64,000 nucleotides of DNA from positions 21,525,168 to 21,589,167 of the forward strand of contig NC_135726.1 of NCBI RefSeq assembly GCF_964656455.1, given 5' to 3'. The notes beneath the pieces were generated by a model. It was given only the letters and a program-made list of their open reading frames with translations. It ran no database searches and was not told the DNA's origin. This document shows positions 1 to 11,362 of the stretch, one piece after another. Positions within the stretch are counted from its first letter, which is position 1; each line of letters begins with the position of its first letter. This DNA is from Halichoerus grypus. Taxonomy: Eukaryota > Chordata > Mammalia > Carnivora > Phocidae. A program made the position numbers and the translations under genes.

Positions 1-1080
1 CACCTATAGATTACCTCTGTCAGGTTTGAAGAATTTCATTTCTGTTCCTAGTTTGCCATGAGTTCTTTTTTTTTTCCCCAGAAATGAATGTTGATTTTAC
101 CAAATTTTTCTTCTGTATCTATTAAGATATTCATATGTTGTTATTCTTTTTTTAATTATTAGTGAATAAAAATGATGAATTATATTAATTTTCAGATCAC
201 AATTCAACATTTCATTTCTATATTAAACCCCACCTAATCATTGTGCATTAGTTTTTTTATACATTATTGGATTCAATTTTCTTGTAATGAATTTTGTTTG
301 GCTTTAGTATCATTGTAATCATAGAATGAGTTGGAAAAAGAGTCACTCTATTTAGATATCTAAAAGAATGTGTGTAGTTATAACAGTTCTTCCTTAAGTG
401 TTTATACATGTAGTTATCATTTCAATGGTTCTTATTCCTGTTTGTAGATCTATGTATTCATCTGATAACACTTTCCTTCTGTATGAATGACTTCCTTTAA
501 CAATTCTTGCAATACAGGTTTGCCAGTGATTAATACTTTAAGTTTATGGTTATCTGAGAAAGGCTTTTTGGAAGGATATTTTAACTAAGTATGGAATTGT
601 AGGTTGATAGCTTCTTGTTTATTTTCTTTCAGTATTTTAAAAGAAGACCCACTTTTTTTTTTTTTTTTTTCATTTGCATTGTTTCTGATGAGAAATTGGC
701 TAATTAGCTGATAATCTTTGTCCCTCTGTCTATAGTTATCTCTGGGTGCTTTTAAGATTTTTAATTTTTATTGGTATCAAGAAACTTGATAACTGTGTCT
801 TGATATGTCTTGGCTTTTTACTGTGCTTCTTAAATCCACAGAGTTATACCTTTTACCAAATTTGGAAGTTTGGAGTTTGTCTTTTTTCTTCTTTCTTTCT
901 ACATAGTCCTCCTCTTTGGGAAGTCCTAATACATGTATATTAGGTCTCTTGAATTTTTGCCACAGATCACTGATCCTCTGGTCCATGGACAGTCTCTTAA
1001 TGCAGTACGCTGGGGTAATAGCAGGCTCACCTCTTTTGTTTTCTATCTTTCAGTGATCACTATTACTTTTTGCCCGGTGT
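1..1080 (-). mobile_element. Old L1 (L1M type), reverse orientation
   Basis: Reads as antisense of an old mammalian L1. Bases 200-340 resemble the reverse complement of ORF2 reverse-transcriptase sequence. Bases 480-650 and 690-1,000 resemble antisense ORF1/5' region, with phrases such as TTGTTTCTGATGAGAAAT and ATACATGTATATTAGGTC that are typical there. It continues past the left edge. The frames are destroyed, so this is a fossil. The L1M class is recognised; the subfamily is not certain. Confidence 0.75.
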
Positions 1081-1084
1081 CCAC

Positions 1085-1215
1085 CATTGTAAAGTTTTTT
1101 TACATATATTATATGTTACATATATTATATATTATGTATAGTTACATATATAATTATAATTATGTTATATATTTCATAAGTTATATGTATTATTATATAT
1201 AAAATATACAATAAT
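1085..1215. repeat. AT-rich low-complexity tract
   Basis: Imperfect TATA/ATAT and TTATAT runs with almost no G or C, at the 5'-ward end of the antisense L1M. Confidence 0.8.
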
Positions 1216-1344
1216 TATTGTGTTATTTATTTATATTTTTTTTACTTTTTCAGAAGGTGAAGTTCTCTTTTCTGCCATCTTTGTCCAAAATGCTAATAGT
1301 ATCCTTAAATAAAGTAGGCTGCCATGCATCTTTCTATTCAAAAT

Positions 1345-1935
1345 TCAGCAATAACTCTCACTTCCCTTAGAGACAAAGTCAAGTTTGTGATAACGACCTA
1401 GCAAGCTGGTATAGTCTTCTCCATCATTCTGTATGTGGTCTTGTTTCTCCCTATTGCTAACTTTGCTCCAGCCACATTGACCTTTCTTATGTTACTCAAA
1501 CATTTCAGCCACTCTCTACTTTTAGTGTCTTTGCACTAACATCTCTATGTGGATATTATCTCCTTCCTCTTCCTCACCTCCTTGGCTACTACATCTGCGT
1601 CAAAGATTTTCTCATGTGTCACTTTTCTATGAGGCCCACCTTGACAGTATCTTATTTAAAATTACATGTTCCTTCCCTCCTGCTTTTCTGATTCACATTA
1701 CTGTGTTCTATATTGAATTTACTTCCATACCACTTATCACACTGTAACACACTAATTTAAGAGGTTAATTGTTTAGTCATTTCTTATCTTCACTCTCATG
1801 ACCACAGTCTTGCTAGGAGGTAAGTTCTACCAGGGTATGTTTGTTTTTGTTTGGTTGGTTTTGGTTTGGCTTACATGCATCTCTGTCCAAAACATATCTG
1901 TTGCAGTTGCTCTACAAATATTTAATGATTACATT
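1345..1935 (+). mobile_element. L2 (LINE2) 3' end
   Basis: Matches the usual order of the L2 3' segment: 'tttgctccagccacattgac', 'gtgtctttgcactaacatct', 'atgaggcccaccttgacagt', 'taccacttatcacactgtaa', ending near 'tacaaatatttaatgatta'. It is heavily diverged, so it is an ancient insertion. Confidence 0.75.
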
Positions 1936-1939
1936 ACAA

Positions 1940-2335
1940 ACCCCACAATTTTATAGGACCATTGCTGTGTATTAAAAATGCAGATGAATATCTTAAGCTT
2001 TAAATCTAATGAAAGAAACTGAGAACTCCTCCAACAATGAGATAGAGTGTAGGGTGTTTGCAAACTCCATTCCACAACCAGGATATGATCTCCTTCAGGA
2101 CAATAAATGAGCTGCTTTTTCCCTTGTGGATTAGTGATTTGCGTGTAATAAGTGCCTACAAGACTTGATATGTTTATTCTAAATTAATCCCTTCTAGTCT
2201 TTTTGTATTATATGCACTTGCTTCATGTATAAGACTTCCTAGAGGAATGAAGAAGACCATGGGTATAAAATCTCTGATTACCAGAAAGGGCACTGCTGTG
2301 AGTAGAGAGTTGAGCACTAACTATAAGCTCCAGGT
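1940..2335. other. No recognisable feature
   Basis: AT-rich unique-looking sequence with no usable open frame. It may hold the decayed 5' part of the following MLT1 LTR. Confidence 0.4.
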
Positions 2336-2339
2336 ATAA

Positions 2340-2660
2340 TTAGGAATAAGATATATGGCAATGCATCGAGGCCTCCTGACAACAGCCTGCACCAACCTGA
2401 CAGCCATGTGGGTGAACCATCTTGGAGGCAGATCCTTTATTCCCAGCCAAGCCTTCAGATGACTGCAGCTTCAAGTGACATCTCATCTTCAATTCAAGAT
2501 GAAGAGACAGGAGCTGGTTCAGCTCAGCCAAGTTGTACCTCAATTTCTGATACACAGAATCTGTATGATATGATATATGATATGATGAATGTTTATATTT
2601 GTTTTAGGCCAATAAGTTTTGAGGTAATTTGCTGTGCAGCAATAAATAACCTATATATAT
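2340..2660 (+). mobile_element. MLT1-type MaLR LTR relic
   Basis: The right end carries the MLT1 3' signature (a TTTTAGGCCAATAAGTTTTG-like stretch, then 'aatttgctgtgcagcaataa'), preceded by 'gactgcagcttcaagtgaca'. It looks like a solo ERVL-MaLR LTR with no internal genes. The small ORFs over it on both strands are chance frames. Confidence 0.7.
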
Positions 2661-3600
2661 GAAAAAAGAATAAGAATATTTAAACACTAAGCTTCATTGG
2701 ATTATATGAAGCTAGAATTGGGGAAAGAGTATCCCTGCTAAGGCTGTTTGCTCCTTTCTACCCAAAACCTGGAATTTTGAGGAGCTAGGGCAGGGATAAA
2801 TCTACTGAGAGAGAACTAAAATATGTGGTGTATGAAAACCAGATATAGTAGGAAGTGAGGTTGGATATTGGGCAGGTATTTTTGATACCACAAACAGCTA
2901 AATCTTGTACTAAGTGTAAAAGGCTTGCAACAAGGTACAGATAGGTCAATTTTATTTATGAGCATATTCCTAATAATACACACCATTCATTGCACAAACC
3001 TTCACAGAGCTCCTAACATGTGTTGGGCTCTATAACAAGTCCTGAGCAAGGGCACTGAGATGAGAAAGACTCACTGTTAATTCCAAACAAACTCCCATAT
3101 CTCATGCTCAGCATGTTTTGAGTAGCTAGCACTGAGGAGACATAATGTCTGCTCGTGGGATGAATGGGTAAGCTTTCAGAGCCCACCCTCACCTCTCGCC
3201 TCTCCTTGGCTGGACCTATATAACGAAAGAGTTACATGTTCATTTCTTTCACCAAGTTCTATCTCTTTTGCATGGCACATTCAGATTGAAGAGTCAGTCA
3301 AGTTGATCTGGTTTTGTGATTTTGCTTTCCCTTACAATATTCTTTCTTTGATTGCCTCCTGGACTCAAGCATGAAAGAGGAGGTTAGTGTGCATAACAGA
3401 TGCCTCCTGGACTACATAAAGGGGCTAGTCTCCATAACTTACACACAATACCTGTTTTCCAGTGCCATAGCCTCTCATGTTTTTCATAATAATGAGGGAA
3501 GTGCAAGATGAGAAAGGTAACCTAAAAATAAAACCCAAAAATTTAGTTAAGGAAAGTATGTAGAGAAAAAATGGAGAGATACAGTTCCGGGAGTATAAAA
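2661..3600. other. Mostly unassigned; short L2 tail
   Basis: About 2,980-3,080 resembles the reverse complement of an L2 tail ('cattcattgcacaaac', 'gagctcctaacatgtgttgg'). The rest has no recognised element and no coding frame. Confidence 0.4.
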
Positions 3601-3604
3601 GAAT

Positions 3605-3865
3605 AGTAATGTTTTATACAGACTTTACTACGGAGCTTCAGGCATGATTTTAAGTGGCTTTTAGTTATGAAATCCTTTAGTTCTCCAAAAAGATCTGTGA
3701 TGTGAGACTTATTCTAATCCCCACTGCCCAGATGAGAAAAGGCAAGACACAGGGAGGTTAAGTAATATTACCAAGTTTCCACAAGTACAAAACGCAGGCC
3801 CTGGGATTTGCACCTTCACAGACTGACTGCAGACACGGCCTGCTTACCTACTCTACACTTGCTGG
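3605..3865 (-). mobile_element. MIR SINE, reverse
   Basis: Shows the MIR core in reverse: 'ccactgcccagatgagaaaa', 'agggaggttaagtaatatta', then a degraded 'gggatttgcacc' segment. Ancient tRNA-derived SINE, near full length. Confidence 0.75.
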
Positions 3866-5380
3866 AATTCAGAACGCTCACTGTGTACTTGTAAGAGCTT
3901 GCAGCATGGAAGGGAGGTAGATGAATCGGCATGTTACATCTAGTAAATTATCATTCACCTGTGTCTATACCTCCTTTCTTTTCAAATGAAATATTTACTT
4001 GGAGTATGTTGCTAAATGTCATCTTGTTTTATGATCTCTGAATTAGCCTTAAAACTTTTTCATTCTGCTGGTAGTTAGCTGGCAGGAGAGATCCTGTGTT
4101 GGAAATCTGGACAAGGATAGAGTATGGAATCAATGAGCTGGAAATTGGCATTTCTGTTAAAAATAATGTGGTGCTTATGGGTACTTCTGGTCACTTCCTA
4201 CAGGGTTAAACTGTTGTTTTTGTTTGTTTGTTTGTTTGTTTGTTTTTTCACAAAGATTATGGAGGTCATTCTAGTATGAGACATAATAAGATCAAGATAG
4301 CAAATAGGTCCAGGCCTACGATGTTACTGAATACGTTTTGGATAAAATTTGCATTTACCTTATTGTTTTTTTATTATTATTTCTTAAAGCCAATTATAAA
4401 TGGAAGTCTTATTCTGTAGTATTCAGTATCCAAGGGACAAAAAATATACATAGATTCCAGATTCAGCTTTTCCAAAAAACAGTTTTGTAAAACTGAGTGG
4501 ATCTCTCCTCTCTCAATTAACTTGTCTCTAAACGAGCCAGCCTGGACTAGATTGGGAGGACATAGCAAGATTCTAGGAATACACAGCAACACTTCTGTAG
4601 GAGAGGTAACTATCCACTCTTCTATGAGTTATTGACAGGGACAGGTGATAGTGGAAGTATAAACTATTTTACCTTCATATTTTGAATAGACTTTGACTTG
4701 ATGTGGTAATATCTGGAGTCATTTTTAATAATAATATACATATTATATAGGATCCTTTATAGTTTCTGGTATTAGACTATTAGCACTCTACATAATGATT
4801 CTATAGTCATCTTTTGTTTTCATTTTTGTCGTTACTTAGTAGATTTATTTTTTCTTTTACCTTTCAGTTTACCTCTTAGGACAGAATCTTCAGCCTTAAT
4901 TCTCCTAAACTTGATTGTTTGATTTCTCTTATTTCACTTCAGCACTGAGTACTGACCATTGTAACAAATAGAAACAATATATCACTGATAACTGTGTGTT
5001 CAGTACTTGTTGGAGTGATAAAATCTATGTGAATGTTACTATATTGCATGGTTTGATTCTTAAAGGAGTCCTCTTAAATAAGAAATGACATCTTCGAATG
5101 TTGTTATACCCACATACACACACATATATAAACAAACACAGAAATTAGGGGTATGTCTTACAAAGTCACAATCTGCTTTATCTGCTCGGCATTAACATTT
5201 ACATCCCTTGTTTTCCCAATTTACTGAGAGATATTGCATGATTCACAGACATTGGAGAGATAAAAATGCTATCTACTATTTAAATTTTGATATCCCTTTT
5301 CATGTGGTAAGGCATTGTATTTTTCAAAGCATTGACAGCTGTGTTTCTCTTTAACTATCTGTTTCTCTTTAAACTATACT
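3866..5380. other. No gene; (TTTG)n tract only
   Basis: A (TTTG)n run lies at 4,219-4,246. The remainder is AT-rich with scattered stops in all frames and no element I can name. Confidence 0.45.
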
Positions 5381-5384
5381 ATGT

Positions 5385-5520
5385 CTGCCTTATACTATGG
5401 GCCATGCTCTTACAGCTGTGTTCCCTTCACAGTCGAGGAAGCTGACTCAGTTATCATAAACATTCCCTAGGTTGCTGGAAACAGGGCTAGAGTTACTTGG
5501 TTCAAATTCCAGTGTGCCAC
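5385..5520 (-). mobile_element. MIR fragment, reverse (weak)
   Basis: 'cacagtcgaggaagctgact' followed by 'acttggttcaaattccagtg' fits a decayed reverse MIR core. Confidence 0.5.
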
Positions 5521-7540
5521 CTAGCTATTGTTGAATAGTTTCATATTTGGAGAAAGTAAGATATGGAGTGTTACCCAACTTGCATTTTTAGATACCTCTG
5601 CTATGGAAGGCAGCTTGAGGACACAGCACCAACGAAAAATAAAACCAATATCTGCAAACTTACAATTTAATATGAAATAGCTCTCATGATTTAATACAGA
5701 TAAGAGCTCTTTTAGTGATTCAAATTATGGAAGAAAAAAAGATAGACTAAGATCAATGCTTTCAATGAGTCATCAGCAACTATAAGTTAACTGCACTAAT
5801 ATGGTTTGGTTTTAAGTAAAGACTTTGCTGATTTTTGACAGTATTCTCCTGAAACTTTGGCTCTACTCACATCCAAGGAAATTTGAAAAACAGTAACAAA
5901 ACTCTGAAAAGATAAAGTCAAACAATTTGAAGTTCTATTTTATGGACAAAAATGCATAGCTTACTTGAATTGTTTCTTATAACTATAGCCCCATTTTAGA
6001 AAATATGCTTAACATTCAGATAGTATAAAATACAGTTTAATTTATATGCTAAATGCTGAAAATATCATCAAGTTGTCAATTTATTAAATCCGTTAAAAGT
6101 GCCAATTTTCTTAGTCCTTTGTCATTTTATGTCAACGTTCCATATAGGAAATTTCCCTCCATGACTTTTGAATGTGTGCTACCTCCACTTAACACTAATC
6201 TAACCATCTCAAAAGGCTTCTCAAGTTTCATATAAAAATAAATGTTTTCAAGGACATAATGCTGTAAGGATAGTAAGGATATTAGGCTTTGGAAAAGTCT
6301 AATTTTGTAAAGCTAAAAAAAAATGCAATCAACATAGAGCATTGGGTAAAATTATTAAAAACCACAAGTGTGAAGAATGTAGGGTATCCTAATTAACAAA
6401 GGACAGATGTTGATTCATATGAAAATAAGAATGCAAAATAAGAAACATCTAGCACAATTATACAGAGAAGAGTTCAAGGAACCACAGGGAGAGAAAAATT
6501 AACCCTTGGATCTCATTTGAGAGTCTTGTATCTTGTAATATATTTAAATACCTGTAATTAATACTTGTGCCTGGTGGCAATTTCTATTTCATAGATATGC
6601 TTCCTTGACTATCCTCCAAATATCTTTCCATTTGGATTAAAGTTTTAATATAATTTTGGAGTTTAATTGTTAGGTAATTTTATTAACAATTGCTTATCCA
6701 TTTTCATTGGAAAGGAAAAGGGAATAACCAAACCATTAACTAAAGTTGTACCTTAAAATTTTTAAATCTCATAAAGAATGAATTCTAAATGCACTGAACA
6801 AAGTTATTAGGTCATATATCTATGTTGTTTATCAAAGCACACTGAACACCTACTATATAGTGAGCTCTAATCCAAATCCTGGAGAGAAAGAAATTCAGGA
6901 AGCACAGTATCTTATGATTATAGCACCATCAAACCTTGTTATCAAATCAGAGCACAGAGAATGGTTTCCTATAAATCCTATGATGTTTATTAAATGATTG
7001 CTAAAGGAGATGATTCTTGAAAAATAAGAAGTTAGAAAAGAAGACAAATGGGGAAGGACATTTCTGGCAAAGAGAATATCATGTACAAATGTATGGTGGT
7101 ATGGTAGAGTTTTTTATGTGTTTAATTGCAATCATTAAGTTGGCGTGCCTAGGGTGGGGGTGTGTGTGAGAAGCTTAGTGTTGACAATTAATTAAGACTT
7201 ACAAAATTAATGTCAAGACCTATACAAAGCATAAATTGAGAAAGACCCTGCAAATACTTTGGAATATATTAAAAAAGAGATAAGGCGTCCCACAGGCATT
7301 TTATTCAGTAGAGTAATATGTTCATATTTGTAGTGGGTAGAATAGATCAAAGGGATAGAAAAGGGGAATATACATATTGGTTAGTAGGTGAATCAACAAG
7401 GATCCTTTTCTATTGCAATTGCCAGAAAAATCCAATTTATACTAGATTAAAGAAAAAAAGAGATTATTCATTAATAAAGCTAAAAAATCAAAGAGAAAGA
7501 GGATTCAGGAATTGAGCAATAATGTCAAGATTTAATTTCT
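5521..7540. other. No recognisable gene
   Basis: Two kb of AT-rich sequence. A short L2-like reverse tail may lie at 6,835-6,905 ('actgaacacctactatatag'). Nothing else is supported. Confidence 0.45.
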
Positions 7541-7544
7541 CTCC

Positions 7545-7945
7545 CATTATGTTGGTTAAGATATCAGCTTTTATTGCATAACAGACTACCCCAAAATTTC
7601 AGTGGCAAAAGAAGAAACTTTTACATAGCTCATGATTATGCAGTTCAGTAATTTGGTCTGGCTAGCTGGGCAGTTCTCATCTCAGCTGACCTTGCATTTT
7701 GGTCACAGTTCCATTGTGAATAATCTAGGTAGTTTTGCATCTTGAAGTTTGCTGGCTATCAGGTGAAGCTATAGTAATGACTGAGTCACATGTCCAGCAT
7801 CCAGCAAGCTAATCCTGGGTTTTGATCACACGAACCCTAGCAATGTTCCAAGAGCTTGAACAGATGACAAGGCATTTTCTATTTCTATATTCAATTGGTG
7901 AGAACAGAAGCATCCACCAGAATCTAATACCTGCAATTAACATAT
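7545..7945 (-). mobile_element. MLT1-type MaLR LTR relic, reverse
   Basis: Begins with the reverse MLT1 3' signature ('gcataacagactaccccaaa', 'atttcagtggc') and continues with 'agctcatgattatgcagttc' and 'agtcacatgtccagc'. Degraded solo LTR. Confidence 0.65.
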
Positions 7946-8536
7946 TTGTTCAAAGATTCTGTTTTTATTTTGCTAATGTTAATCATATTTCTGTTTGACC
8001 TATAATGTTCTCTTTGCTTTATATTCATAAATGATACTTCCTTGAGTTTTAATCAGTTAATAACAAATGGGAACACATTTGTAAGGAAAAGGCTCTAATG
8101 CTTCATAAAGAGCCCATGTTTCTTACCTGAAACTCAACATATGTTTTATATTTTCCTTTGTCTGGCCTTCTTGCCAACCCATGATAACCACACATCTCAC
8201 ATGGTCTCTGACTTCTGAATTCCATTTTGTTATTGTACCAAACTCTACCATGTTTAACTCTAGATCTTTGCTGATCCATACTGGGTTTGGTGGACATCTT
8301 ACCCTCCCCATCAACTAAACTTGGTTCATAGATATTTATTCTTTTCTTACTGATTATATTCAAAGCAATGGAAACTGTATGTTTTTGCAGTATACCAAGT
8401 TTTTAGAATTTTTCATGTCTTCCATACCTGAGATGGACATAAAATCTAGACACCATTTCTTCATTCCTAAAATAAGACTAAATATCTAGTACTTACAGCA
8501 GTGCATTCTGCATAACGAATGTTCAATAATTGTCTG
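7946..8536. other. Unassigned; holds a minus-strand open segment
   Basis: No named repeat. Minus strand 8,363-8,103 is open for 86 codons and contains a perfect splice donor consensus (CAG|GTAAGA at 8,129-8,121). No family is recognised in the translation; see findings. Confidence 0.35.
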
Positions 8537-8551
8537 AAGAATTGGCTTTAA
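8537..8551 (+). repeat. L1 target-site duplication, 5' copy
   Basis: AAGAATTGGCTTTAA occurs here and, identically, at 15,654-15,668. The 15-bp perfect duplication delimits the full-length L1. Confidence 0.95.
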
Positions 8552-10393
8552 GTTTTTCTGAGCAAGATGGCAGAGGAATAGGAGACCTGGATTTTGTCTG
8601 GTCTCAGGAATTCAGCTGGATAGGGATCAAACCATTCTGAATACCTACAAACTCAACAGGAGATCAAAGAAAAGAATAGCAACAACTCTCTGAACAGAAA
8701 AGCGACCACTTTCTGGAAGGTAGGACGTGCAGAGAAGTGAATCCGAGGCGATATTCGGGAGGATAGATGGCGGGGGAGGGAGCCTCCATCGGCCGCTTCT
8801 GGCAAGTGATAGAGCAGCGGAGCTCAAAATTGGAACTTTTAGAAGTCAGCTCCGCTGAGGGACGTTGCTCCAGTGGCTAAGCGGGGGGTGGAACCCTCGT
8901 GGGACAGTGTGGTCTCAGGACCCTCGGGGTCACAGGAAGACCGGGGGTGCCTGAGTGCGGCAGAGCTCCCAGGTATCGGAGCAGGGAAGCCGGCTGCAGA
9001 GACGGAGCCGAGGCGCGGGCTCTCAACTCGGGGTTGCCATAAACCGTGATCCACGGCACAGTCGGGCCACTGCTCCTCCAGCAGGGACCCAACAAGTGGC
9101 AGATCCGGGGAGACTCCCCTTCTTCCCCCAGGAGGAGCGGCACGGGAGTGCACCGCAGGGATCTGCTGGGTTTGGAGACTCCACACCGAGTCAGGTGCCA
9201 GAGATAGAAACGCTCGGTCACAGGCCGGGTGAGCACGGAGTGTGGCTGGAGACCAGGGAGACGGGAGTGATTGACTGCTTTTCTCTGGGGGCTCACTGAG
9301 GAGCAGGGCCCTGAGTTCTCGGCTCCTCCGGGGCGGAGATTGGGAGGCCACCGTTTTCACTCTCGTCCTCCAAAGCTGTACCAAAAGCTTGCAGGGAACA
9401 AAAGCTCCCGAGAGCAAACCCGAGCAGATTACTTAACCCGGACCTGGCAAGGGCGGGGCAATTCCGCCTCAGGCAAAGACATTTGGGAACTACGGCAACA
9501 GGCCCCTCCCCCAGAAGATCAGCGAGAGCAGCCAGCCAAGACCAAGTTTACCGATCAATGAGAACAGCAGAACTCCAGCGCTAGGGGAATAATGCACATA
9601 GAATGCATGGCTTTTTTGACCATGATTCTTTAGTCTTTCAAAGTTATTTTTTTTAACTGTCTTTTTTTTTTTTTTTGAATTTTTCTTTTTCCCTTTTTCA
9701 ACCAACATCTTATCTATCCCTTTTTTAAAAAAAACATTTTTATTTTTCATTTTCAGAGTCATATTCTATCCCTTCATAGTAGTTACCCTTATTTTTGGCA
9801 TATATATATAAGTTGTTCTCTCTTTAAAATTTTGAGATAGTTTTTTCTAACAGATCAAAATATACCCTAAATCTCTAGTGTATGGTTTTGTTCTACTCTC
9901 CTGCATGATCACATTCTCTCCCTTTTTTTTTCTTTTTCTTTTTTTAAATCCTCTTCTTTCTTTTTTCAAACAACTTCTTATCAATTCCTTTTATAAAATT
10001 TTTTATAATTTTCATCTTTACAGTCATATTCCATCCCTTCATCATATCAACCCTTATTTTTGTACATATATAAGTTTTTCTTTCTTTAAAATTTTGGGAG
10101 GCACTTTCTTCTAACAGACCAAAATACACCCGAAATCTAGTGTGTGGCACTGATCTATGCACCAGCCTGATCATATTTGATCATATTCTGTTTTTTTTTG
10201 TTTTGTTTTGTTCTGTTTTTGTTTGTTTTTATCTTTTTCTTTTTCTTTTCTTTTTTTTCTTTTTCTTTTTTCTTTCATTCCCTTTCTTTTCCCCCAGCTT
10301 CAGGTCTTTTCTGATTTGCTTAGAGTATATTTTCTGGGGACATTGTTACTCTGTTAGCATTTTGTTCTCTCATTCATCTATTCTCCGGACAAA
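8552..10393 (+). promoter_or_regulatory. L1 5' UTR / internal promoter
   Basis: The first ~1 kb (about 8,700-9,560) is GC-rich with many CpGs, unlike the surrounding DNA. From about 9,600 to 10,390 it becomes a T-rich tract with long pyrimidine runs before the ORF1 start. L1 5' UTRs carry an internal RNA polymerase II promoter; activity here is inferred. Long open frames on both strands in the GC-rich part follow from composition; the two longest antisense ones start at TTG or GTG and contain no ATG. Confidence 0.8.
8563..8571 (+). promoter_or_regulatory. YY1-type site at L1 5' end
   Basis: CAAGATGGC begins 12 bases into the element. Human L1 carries the same YY1 core at about this position, where it helps place the transcription start. 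Its presence supports a true 5' end rather than truncation. Confidence 0.7.
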
Positions 10394-11287
10394 ATGACAA
10401 GACGGAAAAAATCACCTCAACAAAAAGAACAAGAGGTAGTACCGACTGCCAGGGACCTACTCAATACGGACATTAGTACGATGTTGGATCTAGAGTTCAG
10501 AATCATCACTTTAAAGATACTAGCTGGGCTTGAAAAAAGCATAGAAGTTATTAGAGAAACCCTTTCTGGAGAAATAAAAGAACTAAAATCTAACCAAGTC
10601 GAAATCAAAAAGGCTATTAATGAGGTGCAATCAAAAATGGGGGCTCTAACTGCTAGGATAAATGAGGCAGAAGAGAGAGTCAGTGATATAGAAGACCAAA
10701 TGATGGAAAATAAAGAAGCTGAGAAAAAGAGAGATAAACAACTACTGGATCACGAGGGCAGAATTCGAGAGATAAGCAATACCATAAGACGAAACAACAT
10801 TAGAATAATTGGGATCCCAGAAGAGAAGAAAGAGAGAGAGGGGCAGAATGTATATTGGAGCAAATTATAGCAGAGAACTTCCCTAATTTGGGGAAGGAAC
10901 CAGGCATCAAAAATCCAGGAAGCACAGAGAACCCCTCTCAAAATCAATAAAAATAAGTCAACACCCCAACATCTAATAGTAAAACTTACGAGTCTCAGAG
11001 ATAAAGAGAAAATCCTGAAAGCAGCTCAGGAGAAGAGATATGTAATCTACAATGGTAGAAACATTAGATTGGCAACAGACCTATCCACAGAGACCTGGCA
11101 GGCCAGAAAGGACTGGCAGGATATATTCAGAGCACTAAATGAGAAAAATATGCAGCCAAGAATACTATATCCAGCTAGGCTGTCACTGAAAATAGGAGAG
11201 ATAAAAAGCTTCCAGGACAAACAAAAACTAAAGGAATTTGCAAACACGAAACCAGCCCTACAAGAAATATTGAAAGAGGTCCTCTAA
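10394..11287 (+). pseudogene. L1 ORF1: L1 ORF1 protein, broken
   Basis: ORF1p is the trimeric RNA-binding chaperone of the L1 ribonucleoprotein. The ATG at 10,394 opens MTRRKKSPQQKEQE, a basic N-terminus. Residues ~45-130 form a charged coiled coil (IKELKSNQVEIKKAINEVQS and following). NNIRIIGIPEE marks the start of the RRM, and the C-terminal domain (TETWQARKDW, ARLSLKIGEIKSF) ends at 11,287. A TAG at 10,868-10,870 stops the frame. The expected RRM reading lies in another frame from about 10,845 to 10,915, so two indels (in the G run near 10,843 and near 10,910) bracket the stop and cancel: the segment from 11,069 is back in the starting frame. Span about 297 codons; human ORF1p is 338 residues. 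Confidence 0.9.
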
Positions 11288-11362
11288 GGAAAGAGAGGGC
11301 CTAAAAGCAACATAGACCAGAAAGGAACACAGACAATATACAGTCACCTTACAGGCAATACA
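11288..11362 (+). other. L1 inter-ORF spacer
   Basis: About 75 bases between the ORF1 stop and the ORF2 start, A-rich and non-coding, as usual in L1. Confidence 0.75.

Noticed and set aside
8839..9417. 192-codon antisense open frame in the L1 5' UTR (and a 139-codon one at 8,877-9,296), reminiscent of primate L1 ORF0
   Set aside because: Both begin with non-ATG codons and contain no ATG at all. GC-rich, stop-poor composition explains the open frames, and no domain is visible.
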